A stretch of 44,622 bases of DNA from Bdellovibrionaceae bacterium UBA2316 (GTDB taxonomy: Bacteria > Bdellovibrionota > Bdellovibrionia > Bdellovibrionales > Bdellovibrionaceae), in NCBI GenBank assembly GCA_002345205.1, contig DDVI01000071.1, forward strand, positions 1 to 44,622, written 5' to 3'. Below, piece after piece: positions 25,376-33,266 of the stretch. The first letter of the stretch is position 1, and each line of letters opens with the position of its first letter. A program made the translations under genes and the position numbers. The notes under the pieces were generated by a model. It did not search any database. It saw only the letters and a program-made list of their open reading frames with translations, and was not told the origin of the DNA.

Positions 25376-26452
25376 TTAAGCCGCGTTGATCTTGGCCAAA
25401 TCATCCAGCCATTGGCTTAATTTCTGTAAATTCTTCTCATCGGCTTTTGCAAAAGAAAAGCGGCAAGGATTTTTCATGTCGCCCACGGGGTGACATCGGA
25501 AAAGGATGCTTTTCTTTCCTGTAGGGTCAGATACGTAAACTTCGATTTCTGAATTAAGTATATCTTGTGGAATGTTGTTTTCCACTTGGATACCGCCTAA
25601 AGAAATGTCTTTAGTGAACGTCATGAAGGCTTTTGCTTTGTTTGTTATAATAGTACGTAAACGGCCATTGATACGTGGATAACGGCGATTGTGTTTTTTT
25701 CCGGCGTTATTTGCTGCGGCTTGGGATACGTTTGCTGTGTTTGGCTCAGGAGGTAGTGCTGTTTTTTCTATAGCAGGTAATTCCTTCGTAATTGTCATTT
25801 CTGGGACGGTTACGATTTTTCCAGTCACTGTTTCTTGGTCAACACGTTGTGTGTCATTCAAGTTAATCTTTGATGTATGTTCAAAACTTGGATTGGCAAT
25901 CGCCGTTTGCGTTTGCTCAGTGGTCAAAACAGTTGATGAACTGATAGTTTTTTCAAAGTCATTCGCTGATGTATCGACTTTAACTGTGTTTTCAAAACGA
26001 TTCGCTTCGTCCGCATTTTTATTTTCATCTTTGATAATTTTGAAATCATTTTTGTTCAGATGTTTGTCTTTTAGGGACTCATCAAAATCAAAAACTTGTC
26101 CTGAGAAACCAGAAATAACGAATTCAGTTTTTGGTTCAGTCGGAACAGGCGGTGGCATAATGGCTGCTGAGTCATTAAATTCAACCACTTCAAAATCTTG
26201 GCTTTCACTGCGCGCACGCGACGTGAATAGATCTTGCCAGGGTGGCATGGGTTGATCTTCGGTCCATGGCGTTGCCATCCATTCACGAACTTCATGAGCT
26301 TGACTCACTTGTTTCCATTGAACGATGCCTGGATACCAGCAGAACCAGTTCTGTAGATCCCCGGCTTGCTTGAGTTTTGTGACCATTTCTAAGCGAGTTA
26401 GATTAAAAAAGGTCCCCTTTGAATCAATGTGGACTAAATGATACTTCGCCAT
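25376..26452 (-). CDS. GYF-like / PilZ two-domain protein, candidate c-di-GMP receptor
   Basis: The product has 358 residues and no signal peptide, so it is cytoplasmic. Residues 2-59 resemble a GYF_2-type domain: aromatic-rich, with a LVHIDSKGTFFNLTRLEMVT start and the NWFCWYPGIVQWKQV strand pair, ending in VREWM. A long acidic, Thr/Ser/Asn-rich linker (60-250) follows. Residues 255-352 are a PilZ domain with RRYPR (Arg-256 and Arg-260 of RxxxR) and DISLGG (Asp-282, Ser-284, Gly-287 of DxSxxG), the two motifs that bind c-di-GMP. It converges on cluster 2 and diverges from apt. GltJ of Myxococcus uses a cytoplasmic GYF domain to bind a polarity regulator, so a regulatory adaptor for the neighbouring machine is attractive but unproven. 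The minus-strand ribosome binding site is AAAGGGA before ATG 26452. Confidence 0.75.
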   Translation of the reverse strand: MAKYHLVHIDSKGTFFNLTRLEMVTKLKQAGDLQNWFCWYPGIVQWKQVSQAHEVREWMATPWTEDQPMPPWQDLFTSRARSESQDFEVVEFNDSAAIMPPPVPTEPKTEFVISGFSGQVFDFDESLKDKHLNKNDFKIIKDENKNADEANRFENTVKVDTSANDFEKTISSSTVLTTEQTQTAIANPSFEHTSKINLNDTQRVDQETVTGKIVTVPEMTITKELPAIEKTALPPEPNTANVSQAAANNAGKKHNRRYPRINGRLRTIITNKAKAFMTFTKDISLGGIQVENNIPQDILNSEIEVYVSDPTGKKSILFRCHPVGDMKNPCRFSFAKADEKNLQKLSQWLDDLAKINAA

Positions 26453-26538
26453 TAATTTCCCTTTTGTTTCTATACTTTGAATCTATCGGTCGGTAGAAAA
26501 ATCACTTAAACTTATGGGTGTTTTCTTTGACAAGAGTC

Positions 26539-26565
26539 TTGAATTTCAGACCAAAGTCTTATAGA
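26539..26565 (+). promoter_or_regulatory. Candidate promoter for apt
   Basis: TATAGA at 26560-26565 lies nine bases before ATG 26575, with TTGAAT at 26539-26544 (15-base spacer, short). A consensus TTGACA at 26527-26532 is also present but too far from this -10 box. There is no good ribosome binding site before the ATG, matching the near-leaderless layout of other first genes here. Confidence 0.35.
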
Positions 26566-26574
26566 CCATGGTCC

Positions 26575-27072
26575 ATGGATTTAAATCAATTTATCAAGAC
26601 CGTGCCTGATTTCCCAACACCGGGTGTGTATTTTAAAGACATCTCGCCCTTGCTAGCCGATAGTCGAGCTCTGCAGTATACGGTAGACGCCTTGGTGGAA
26701 AAAATAGAATTAAAATATGTCGATGCGTTTGTAGGTTTGGAATCGCGAGGATTTATCTTCGCCAGTATGATGGCTTTAAAATCAGGAAAAGGGTTTATTC
26801 CATTTCGTAAAAAAGGAAAGCTTCCGCCTCCGGTCGTTTCAGAGTCTTACAATTTAGAATATGGATCAGCAACTCTAGAGGCCGCATCGGGAAAAGGCCG
26901 GGTCGTTATCGTTGATGACGTCTTGGCTACCGGCGGAACATTAGACGCCAGTATTAAGCTGGCGCAAAAATGTGGATATTCGGTCGAAGACATTATTGTT
27001 TTGATCGATCTTACATTTCTAAATCAATTTCGCTTTAATGATAAAAGGATTAAATCTTTAATTGCTTACTAG
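26575..27072 (+). CDS. apt: Adenine phosphoribosyltransferase
   Basis: The product has 165 residues. It salvages adenine by coupling it to PRPP to make AMP. The start MDLNQFIKTVPDFPTPGVYF matches the family start, so I use ATG 26575 rather than an upstream in-frame ATG at 26518 that would add 19 residues spanning the predicted promoter. FVGLESRGFIFA and the PRPP-binding motif VVIVDDVLATGGT are intact, as is FRKKGKLPPPVVSESYNLEYG, the flexible catalytic loop region. It diverges from the GYF/PilZ gene. Confidence 0.95.
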   Translation: MDLNQFIKTVPDFPTPGVYFKDISPLLADSRALQYTVDALVEKIELKYVDAFVGLESRGFIFASMMALKSGKGFIPFRKKGKLPPPVVSESYNLEYGSATLEAASGKGRVVIVDDVLATGGTLDASIKLAQKCGYSVEDIIVLIDLTFLNQFRFNDKRIKSLIAY

Positions 27073-27326
27073 AATTTTGTTCTACTGTTCCATTTGAATA
27101 CGTCACGTATCGAAACGATGGGTGACAATCTATTGGAAAGAGGCTGTTTCTCAATTCTGGATGACTCAAATGCGGAAAAAAATAATCCGAACTGTCCCAA
27201 ATAATCACAAAAAAATACAAAGAAAAGTCATAAAAAATTTTGTCCAAGAATGGCTAATGACAGGCCTTCTGGTGTCCGATTCGTAATTATCAGACATCAT
27301 TTCTGATAGCTAATGTAGGAGGAAAA
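27073..27326. other. AT-rich intergenic region before hpf with an inverted repeat
   Basis: These 254 bases contain no supported gene. The only clear structure is TATCAGA (27288-27294) and TCTGATA (27302-27308), a perfect 7-bp inverted repeat with a 7-base gap, ten bases before the hpf ribosome binding site. It could be an operator or a small leader hairpin. No sigma-54 type -24/-12 element was found. Confidence 0.4.
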
Positions 27327-27698
27327 ATGAAGTTGAACTTCGACTTTAAACATCTGGATTATTCAAAAAGCCTAGAACTCTATGTCCAGGATTGTGTCGA
27401 TAAAATTGCCCCGTTGCTGCTTAAGCAAAACAGTGGAACCGTATTTTTAAGTAAAACCAAAGGTCAGTTTCATGTTGAAATTAATATTCAGTCGCCTCAA
27501 CGTCACTTTAAATGCACGGCTAGCCATTACGATGTCTATTCTGCCGCTGATTTAGCCATTTCGAAGCTTGAAACCCAGATTTTAAAGGTTCGTAAAATGA
27601 ATCAAAATCACAAGAAGGCCGAACTTTCAAAGGCCGGTAAATTGGAGCAATTAAACTCTCGCTTTGAGTACAAAACCAAATACCGCAAAGCTGCATAA
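27327..27698 (+). CDS. hpf: Ribosome hibernation promoting factor (HPF/YfiA family)
   Basis: The product has 123 residues. It begins MKLNFDFKHLDYSKSLELYV and continues with the beta-alpha-beta-beta-beta-alpha fold of the family: VFLSKTKGQFHVEINI, then FKCTASHYDVYSAADLAISKLETQILKVR, the conserved ending helix with basic residues. It binds the 30S decoding centre in stationary phase. The length suits the short form, without the dimerising C-terminal domain. AGGAGG before the ATG (about 27317-27322) is a perfect ribosome binding site. In proteobacteria this gene normally follows rpoN directly; here 11 kb of cluster 2, the PilZ gene and apt lie between. Confidence 0.88.
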   Translation: MKLNFDFKHLDYSKSLELYVQDCVDKIAPLLLKQNSGTVFLSKTKGQFHVEINIQSPQRHFKCTASHYDVYSAADLAISKLETQILKVRKMNQNHKKAELSKAGKLEQLNSRFEYKTKYRKAA

Positions 27699-27720
27699 TT
27701 TACTCTTCTAGAGGGAACCT

Positions 27721-27749
27721 TTGACCCCTTTTTAGCACGGTGCTAGTTT
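27721..27749 (+). promoter_or_regulatory. Candidate metK promoter with operator-like palindrome
   Basis: TTGACC (27721-27726), a 17-base spacer and TAGTTT (27744-27749) form a possible promoter; the -10 box is weak. The spacer and the -10 box overlap a palindrome, TAGCAC-G-GTGCTA (27733-27745), a position where a repressor would block polymerase. Regulation of metK by methionine or S-adenosyl compounds is common, but the regulator cannot be named from this site. Confidence 0.35.
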
Positions 27750-27770
27750 GCATGGTTTAATGGGCACCGC

Positions 27771-27866
27771 TAAACGAATTTCTGCGTCGTTGCTGCTTTG
27801 GGGGGCGCCTAGCCTCGGCGTACTAGAAGTACGCCTTCCTCAGCGCGCCTAGCATAAACTCGTTTA
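27771..27866. repeat. Large imperfect inverted repeat in the metK leader
   Basis: TAAACGA (27771-27777) and TCGTTTA (27860-27866) are outer arms of an imperfect palindrome. Its centre holds a perfect 8-bp hairpin, GGCGTACT (27817-27824) and AGTACGCC (27828-27835), with loop AGA. GCGCCTAGC occurs as a direct repeat on either side of it (27805-27813 and 27846-27854). A second hairpin precedes it: CGGTGC (27738-27743) with GCACCG (27764-27769). The block is G+C-rich compared with flanking DNA. It may be an intergenic palindromic repeat or a structured leader RNA for metK; I do not recognise a known SAM riboswitch class in it. Confidence 0.5.
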
Positions 27867-27914
27867 TCCATGCCCAAGCAAAGCAAGTTAAACCGTAAAA
27901 AAAGGGATCTTAGA

Positions 27915-29075
27915 GTGAAAAATTATTTATTTACTAGTGAGTCTGTGTCTGAAGGCCATCCGGATAAAATGGCCGATCAAATTTCTGATGCCGTGTTGGA
28001 TTCAATCCTGGCTCAGGATTCAAAAGCTCGCGTAGCCTGCGAAACTCTATTAACAACAGGTCTTGTTGTAGTTGCTGGTGAAGTAACTACTAAAGCCAAT
28101 GTGAACATTACCCAAGTGGCTCGTGAAACAATCAAAAAAATTGGTTACGATCATTCAGATAAGGGTTTTGATTACAACACGTGCGGCGTGATCGTATCGT
28201 TGGGTCAACAAAGCCCAGATATCAGCCAAGGTGTTAAAGAAACTGGTAGCGACGAACAAGGCGCTGGTGACCAGGGTTTAATGTTCGGTTATGCGGTGAA
28301 TGAAACTCCAGAGATGATGCCTCTATCGATCGCAATGTCTCACAAGCTAGTTAAAGAATTGGCTGACCTTCGCAAAAAGAACGTAGTCAGCTGGTTGCGC
28401 CCGGATGCTAAATCACAAGTCACTGTTCAATACGAAAACGGTGTCGCCAAACGTATCGACACGGTTGTTATTTCGACTCAGCATGCAGAATCGGCAAGTC
28501 TTCCAGAAATCAAAGATTTCATTTTAAATCAACTGATCAAAAAGGTAATCCCTGGTCAGTGGATCGATAACAAAACTAAATTCCACATCAATCCAACTGG
28601 CCGTTTCGTAACGGGTGGTCCAATGGGCGATGCGGGGTTAACAGGTCGTAAAATCATCGTAGATACGTACGGTGGTCATGGGGCTCATGGCGGTGGTGCG
28701 TTCTCTGGTAAAGATCCTACAAAAGTGGATCGTTCGGCTGCGTATGCGTCTCGCCATATCGCTAAGAACTTGGTAGCCGCTGGATTAGCTAATCGTTGCT
28801 TGGTTCAAGTGGCGTATGCAATCGGTGTAGCAGAACCAGTTAGCATCAACATCAATGATTTCGGTACAAGCGCACTTGGACCAGAAAAATTAGAAAAAAT
28901 CGTTCGTGAATGCTGGAGTTTAAAACCGGCTCACATCGTAAAAGAATTCGATCTACTTAAGCCAATTTACTCAGCGACGGCAGCGTATGGTCACTTTGGC
29001 CGCACGGAAGAGTCGTTCACTTGGGAAAATCTGAACAAAGTAGAACAAGTACAAAAAGTAGCTAAAAGCGTATAG
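27915..29075 (+). CDS. metK: S-adenosylmethionine synthetase
   Basis: The product has 386 residues, counted from GTG 27915; this start gives the family's usual opening (KNYLFTSESVSEGHPDKMAD) and sits eight bases after AGGG. An ATG at 27870 would add a basic 15-residue extension and lacks a ribosome binding site. The signature hexapeptide region GAGDQGLMFGYA and the P-loop-like GGGAFSGKDPTKVDRSAAY are intact. It makes S-adenosylmethionine from methionine and ATP. The 216 bases upstream hold the palindromes described separately. lepA begins 35 bases downstream and may be co-transcribed. Confidence 0.95.
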   Translation: MKNYLFTSESVSEGHPDKMADQISDAVLDSILAQDSKARVACETLLTTGLVVVAGEVTTKANVNITQVARETIKKIGYDHSDKGFDYNTCGVIVSLGQQSPDISQGVKETGSDEQGAGDQGLMFGYAVNETPEMMPLSIAMSHKLVKELADLRKKNVVSWLRPDAKSQVTVQYENGVAKRIDTVVISTQHAESASLPEIKDFILNQLIKKVIPGQWIDNKTKFHINPTGRFVTGGPMGDAGLTGRKIIVDTYGGHGAHGGGAFSGKDPTKVDRSAAYASRHIAKNLVAAGLANRCLVQVAYAIGVAEPVSININDFGTSALGPEKLEKIVRECWSLKPAHIVKEFDLLKPIYSATAAYGHFGRTEESFTWENLNKVEQVQKVAKSV

Positions 29076-29110
29076 TGGAATTTAACTTTACAGAAAGTAG
29101 TGCGGAATAG

Positions 29111-30910
29111 ATGGATCCTAAATTCATAAGAAACTTTTCAATTATCGCCCATATCGATCACGGTAAATCGACATTAGCCGATGCTCTGTTGAACGTTACG
29201 GGTTCGTTGTCGCAACGTGAAGAAAAAGCTCAGTTCCTAGATAATATGGATCTAGAGCGTGAACGTGGGATCACCATCAAGGCTCAAACTGTTTGTTTAG
29301 ATTTCAAATCTAAAGATGGTAACGATTACCAAATTAATTTGATTGATACCCCGGGGCACGTGGATTTCAGTTACGAAGTATCCCGTTCCTTAGCAGCCTG
29401 TGAAGGCGCGATCTTGGTTGTCGATGCGGCCCAAGGGGTTGAAGCACAAACGCTGGCTAACGTGTATTTAGCTATCAACAATAATTTAGAAATCATTCCT
29501 GTGCTGAACAAAGTGGATTTGCCGTCGGCAGATCCGGAAGGTGTTTCGAAACAAATCGAAGACACTGTGGGATTAGATTGTTCAGAAATCATTCATGCTT
29601 CGGCAAAAGAGCGTATTGGTATTACTGAAATTTTAGAAGCGATCGTACAAAAAGTTCCTCCGCCAAAAGCGGATCGTGCATTACCGTTACGTGGTTTAAT
29701 TTTTGACTCGTGGTTTGATGCGTATCAAGGCGTTGTCGTTTTGATTCGTGCGATGGACGGCGTAGTTAAAGTCGGCGACCGTATTCGTTTCATGGCGACA
29801 GACAAAAACTATGAAGTTCTAAGAATGGGTAAATACAAGCCGTTTCCTGTGGCCGTTAAGCAACTAGACGCGGGTGAAGTGGGTTTCGTTATCTGCGGTA
29901 TCAAAGATATCCGCGACGTAAAAGTCGGCGATACGATGACGATGCTAAAAAACGGCGCGACAGAGCCTTTGCCTGGTTTCCAAAGAATTAAACCCATGGT
30001 ATTCGCGGGTATTTTCCCAATCGATGCGACTGACTACGAAAACTTAAAAGATGCTCTAGATAAACTAGCATTGAACGATTCCAGCTTAACATTCGAAGTG
30101 GAAAAATCGGCAGCCTTAGGATTTGGTTACCGTTGTGGTTTCTTGGGCTTATTGCACATGGAAATCGTACAAGAACGCTTAGAGCGCGAATTTAATTTAA
30201 ATCTAATCACAACAGCGCCAACAGTTGTTTACCGCGTTCATTACACGAATGGTGATGTGAAGGAATTAGATAATCCATCACAAATCCCTGATGAATCTAA
30301 AATTGTTAAAATGGAAGAGCCGTTTGTAAAAGTGACGATCCATACACCGACAGAATATATCGGTAGCATTTTAAAAATGTGTGAAGATAAACGTGGTCAA
30401 CAATTAAAAATGGATTACGTCAATGAAACGAAAGTTATCATTGAATACCGTTTACCGATGAATGAAATGGTTATGGATTTCTACGATCGTTTGAAATCTA
30501 TTTCCAAAGGTTACGCATCGTTAGAATATGAATTAATGGATTTCGCAGAATCTGATCTAGTTCGTCTAGATGTTCTTATCAACAGCGAACCCGTCGATGC
30601 CTTGAGTTTGATTGTTCACAGATCCAAAAGTATCAATCGTGGTCGTTCATTAGTTGAAAAAATGCGCGAATTGATTCCGCGTCAACAATACCAAGTCGCG
30701 ATTCAGGCCGCAATCGGTGCCAAAATCGTAGCTCGTGAAACATTATCGGCCATCCGAAAAGACGTAACAGCCAAGTGTTACGGCGGAGATATCTCTCGTA
30801 AACGTAAATTATTAGAGAAGCAAAAAGAAGGTAAGAAACGCATGAAACAGGTGGGCCACGTAGAAGTGCCACAAGAAGCGTTCTTAGCTATCCTGAAGGT
30901 TGAAGATTAA
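29111..30910 (+). CDS. lepA: Elongation factor 4 (LepA), back-translocating GTPase
   Basis: The product has 599 residues, the standard LepA length. G1 is AHIDHGKST, the switch region includes ERERGITIKAQTV, G3 is DTPGHVDF, G4 is NKVD, G5 is SAKERIG. The LepA-specific C-terminus has KCYGGDISRKRKLLEKQKEG followed by KKRMKQVGHVEVPQEAFLA. It acts on stalled or mistranslocated ribosomes. It is followed after 137 bases by the signal peptidase genes, the common lepA-lepB order, here with three lepB copies. Confidence 0.96.
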   Translation: MDPKFIRNFSIIAHIDHGKSTLADALLNVTGSLSQREEKAQFLDNMDLERERGITIKAQTVCLDFKSKDGNDYQINLIDTPGHVDFSYEVSRSLAACEGAILVVDAAQGVEAQTLANVYLAINNNLEIIPVLNKVDLPSADPEGVSKQIEDTVGLDCSEIIHASAKERIGITEILEAIVQKVPPPKADRALPLRGLIFDSWFDAYQGVVVLIRAMDGVVKVGDRIRFMATDKNYEVLRMGKYKPFPVAVKQLDAGEVGFVICGIKDIRDVKVGDTMTMLKNGATEPLPGFQRIKPMVFAGIFPIDATDYENLKDALDKLALNDSSLTFEVEKSAALGFGYRCGFLGLLHMEIVQERLEREFNLNLITTAPTVVYRVHYTNGDVKELDNPSQIPDESKIVKMEEPFVKVTIHTPTEYIGSILKMCEDKRGQQLKMDYVNETKVIIEYRLPMNEMVMDFYDRLKSISKGYASLEYELMDFAESDLVRLDVLINSEPVDALSLIVHRSKSINRGRSLVEKMRELIPRQQYQVAIQAAIGAKIVARETLSAIRKDVTAKCYGGDISRKRKLLEKQKEGKKRMKQVGHVEVPQEAFLAILKVED

Positions 30911-31047
30911 TACGATCAGCCTCAATAAACAGCAAATCTGCATTTTCTGATCTATTTCTTAGATTTGACTCCGCGTTATTTCGGGACAAAGCCTTGGGTT
31001 TGTTCCTAGAATAGTGAAGTTTAACTACCATATGGGGACTAATCTAA

Positions 31048-31836
31048 ATGAGTGATTCCAAACCGAAAACTGGTGAGAGCGCTTCTCCGTTTAATATATT
31101 TGCTAAGACATTTTGGACTGAAGGGTGGGGTTCTATCATTACGGCCGTGATGATAGCCTTGTTTATTCGTTGGGCTTTCTTTGAAGCCTATGTGATTCCG
31201 TCAGGCAGTATGTTACCATCGCTTTTGATCCACGATCATATTTTTGTAAATAAATTCGTTTATGGTCTGCGTGTGCCATTCAGTGAGAAATGGTTAGTCG
31301 AGTTTAATCCAATCAAAACGGGCGACGTCATTGTATTTAAATACCCAGAAGACATGAACACGTTTTTCATCAAACGTGTCGTGGGTTTGCCGGGTGATAA
31401 AATCGAATACGATAACGGTGTTCTATATATCAACGATAAAGTGGTGGAAAAAAACGTTCCCATATCTGAAGAAGACTGGAATTGGTTAACCGACAATGAC
31501 TTTAAAAATGGTCACGTGGGTTTAGGCGGCCCCGAGCAATTTGCGCATTTTACGGAATCGCTAGCGGATAAAAAACACACAATTATTATGCGAAAAAACC
31601 GTGACTATGATGAACGGTTTCGGGCTGTAACAGTCCCTAAAGACAGCTTATTTGTGATGGGTGACAATCGCGATAATTCTAAAGATTCTCGGGTATGGGG
31701 ATTCCTGCCTAAGGAAAATATTTTGGGACGTGCGATGTTCGTTTGGTTAAGCTGCGAAGACACTTTGCCCGGCATTCGATTCCTGTGTGATCCAACTACG
31801 ATTCGTTGGAAGCGATTCTATCACCAAGTGAATTAA
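31048..31836 (+). CDS. lepB: Signal peptidase I, first of three
   Basis: The product has 262 residues. One membrane helix lies at about 29-45, then the catalytic serine in PSGSMLPSL (Ser-54) and the general-base lysine in FFIKRVVGLPGD (Lys-109). GDNRDNSKDSRVWG near the C-terminus is the third conserved box. It cleaves signal peptides from exported pre-proteins on the outer face of the inner membrane. An insertion of about 40 residues relative to the second copy sits between the catalytic boxes (near 130-185). GGGGAC lies upstream of the start. It lies three bases before the next copy. CxxxxLPGIRFLCDP near the end is shared with copy two. Confidence 0.93.
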   Translation: MSDSKPKTGESASPFNIFAKTFWTEGWGSIITAVMIALFIRWAFFEAYVIPSGSMLPSLLIHDHIFVNKFVYGLRVPFSEKWLVEFNPIKTGDVIVFKYPEDMNTFFIKRVVGLPGDKIEYDNGVLYINDKVVEKNVPISEEDWNWLTDNDFKNGHVGLGGPEQFAHFTESLADKKHTIIMRKNRDYDERFRAVTVPKDSLFVMGDNRDNSKDSRVWGFLPKENILGRAMFVWLSCEDTLPGIRFLCDPTTIRWKRFYHQVN

Positions 31837-31839
31837 ACT

Positions 31840-32508
31840 ATGTCAAAAAAAGGAACCTGGAAACAAGCGCTGATTACATTTTTAAGTCCGCTTGTTTTGA
31901 TTTTAATATTACGTTGGGCGATACTGGAACCCTTCGTGATTCCTTCAGAAAGTATGGTTCCAAATCTGTTAGTTCATGATCATATCGTCGTAAAAAAATT
32001 CTCATTTGGGTTAAATATTCCGTTTACCGATATTCCGTTAGTTCGCTGGGGGCAGCCTAGTCCCGGTGACATTATTGTTTTTAAATATCCCTCTAATCCC
32101 AGCATTTATTTTGTGAAACGCCTCGTGGGTGTTCCCGGCGATAAAATTGAAGTCAACAATGGTCGCATCACTCGCAACGGCGAAGTCTTAAACTATCAGC
32201 CTCTGCCTGATGTTGAGTATGGCTATAGTGAAAGTTTCAAAGATAATGACACGCATGCCGTAATCATTCATTCCGATGCGGTCGCTGGTGACGCACGCGT
32301 ATTTGAGGTTCCTGAAGATCAATTTTTCATGATGGGTGACAATCGCGACAACTCTAGCGACTCTAGAGTTTGGGGGTTTGTTCCAGAGAAGAACCTTGTC
32401 GGCAAGGCATGGATGATCTGGCTTAGTTGCGAAGAAACTCTTGCTGATGCTCGATTTATTTGTGATCCTTTAAAAATGAGATGGAATCGGATCTTTAACT
32501 TTCTATGA
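31840..32508 (+). CDS. lepB: Signal peptidase I, second of three
   Basis: The product has 222 residues with a membrane helix at about 10-28, catalytic Ser-38 in PSESMVPNL, lysine Lys-93 in YFVKRLVGVPGD, and GDNRDNSSDSRVWG. All residues needed for the Ser-Lys dyad are present. It is close to the first copy (both end with SCEETL/SCEDTL, RFICDP/RFLCDP and MRWNR/IRWKR), so it arose by tandem duplication. It begins 3 bases after the first copy and overlaps the third by 4 bases, so all three are probably one transcript. Confidence 0.92.
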   Translation: MSKKGTWKQALITFLSPLVLILILRWAILEPFVIPSESMVPNLLVHDHIVVKKFSFGLNIPFTDIPLVRWGQPSPGDIIVFKYPSNPSIYFVKRLVGVPGDKIEVNNGRITRNGEVLNYQPLPDVEYGYSESFKDNDTHAVIIHSDAVAGDARVFEVPEDQFFMMGDNRDNSSDSRVWGFVPEKNLVGKAWMIWLSCEETLADARFICDPLKMRWNRIFNFL

Positions 32509-33170
32509 CAGTTAGGACTACCTCACAGTATTTGACTTTAATTAGTCTATCGGTGGCCTTTGCCCTTTTTTTAAAGTGGTCGTTGGTTTCTGTTTATCGC
32601 ATTCCATCTAAATCCATGTCGCCGACGTTGCTGCCTGGCGATTTTGTCATGGTCAATAAAGCAGCCTATGGATTTAAATTTACCCCGGTGTCTCAGCCAA
32701 TTGGCGCTACGTCGCCAGTTATTGGAGATATTGTTCTGCTTAAATTAAATGAAGCGTCTGGTACCTACTACATTAAACGCATTTTAGGGTTACCTAAGGA
32801 TGTGGTTGAAATCAAAAACGGTCTTTTGTTGATTAATGGACATGCGTTACCTACCGAAAAGCATCCTGATCAAACCAAGGCCACAGCGTTATTTGAGGTT
32901 TTCACTGAAAACTATCAGGGACACACATGGTCGACGTTACGTAGTCAGGATTATTCAAAGAAAAATTATGGACCTATCACTGTCCCAGACGGACACTATT
33001 TTGTAATGGGGGACAATCGGGATTCAACAGAAGATTCCCGCCAGTGGGGGACTCTTAATATGAGCTTAATTAAAGGGCGTGTCAGCCTTATCGCATTGTC
33101 GGTGGATTGGCAGGATTCAGAAGGTCGGGGCCAAATGAAATGGAATCGTCTTTTAAGCGTTCCCCGCTAA
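32505..33170 (+). CDS. lepB: Signal peptidase I, third and most diverged of three
   Basis: The product has 221 residues with a membrane helix at about 9-28, catalytic Ser-37 in PSKSMSPTL, lysine Lys-91 in YYIKRILGLPKD (the usual Gly-Asp after LP is Lys-Asp), and GDNRDSTEDSRQWG. The dyad is intact, but the protein lacks the cysteine pair near the C-terminus shared by the other two copies. Its divergence suggests a different substrate preference, which is inference. It overlaps the second copy by 4 bases. Confidence 0.9.
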   Translation: MTVRTTSQYLTLISLSVAFALFLKWSLVSVYRIPSKSMSPTLLPGDFVMVNKAAYGFKFTPVSQPIGATSPVIGDIVLLKLNEASGTYYIKRILGLPKDVVEIKNGLLLINGHALPTEKHPDQTKATALFEVFTENYQGHTWSTLRSQDYSKKNYGPITVPDGHYFVMGDNRDSTEDSRQWGTLNMSLIKGRVSLIALSVDWQDSEGRGQMKWNRLLSVPR

Positions 33171-33200
33171 GTTGTGAGTCCTTTTCGCCGAGTTTTAACT

Positions 33201-33212
33201 CTTTCTAGAAAG
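33201..33212. promoter_or_regulatory. 12-bp palindrome upstream of the pyrB promoter
   Basis: CTTTCTAGAAAG is a perfect inverted repeat 25 bases upstream of the pyrB -35 box, and the half-site TAGAAAGT recurs at about 33227-33234. It may be a binding site for a regulator; no regulator can be named. There is no T tract to make it a terminator for the lepB genes. Confidence 0.25.
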
Positions 33213-33237
33213 TTCTGTGTTAATGTTAGAAAGTCTT

Positions 33238-33266
33238 TTGACAGGTGTTAGGCCGACAAGTTAATT
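33238..33266 (+). promoter_or_regulatory. Promoter for pyrB, predicted leaderless
   Basis: Consensus TTGACA (33238-33243), a 17-base spacer and TTAATT (33261-33266) lie eight bases before ATG 33275, so the mRNA would start within about two bases of the start codon. No ribosome binding site is visible in the TTTTCTAG between them. The short leader leaves no room for a pyrimidine attenuator of the usual type. Confidence 0.5.

Noticed and set aside
25689..26255. 188-residue plus-strand frame
   Set aside because: Antisense to the low-complexity linker of the GYF/PilZ gene; Ser/Val/Phe-rich with no domain, and the minus strand has two recognisable domains and a terminator.
27870..27914. ATG start for metK with a 15-residue basic extension
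   Set aside because: Lacks a ribosome binding site and adds residues not found in the family; GTG 27915 has AGGG at proper distance. Kept only as a possibility.
27699..27914. SAM riboswitch upstream of metK
   Set aside because: CTCTTCTAGAG followed by GGG superficially recalls the start of SAM-I, but the rest of its conserved core is absent, and I see no SAM-II or SAM-III features. Left as an unclassified leader.
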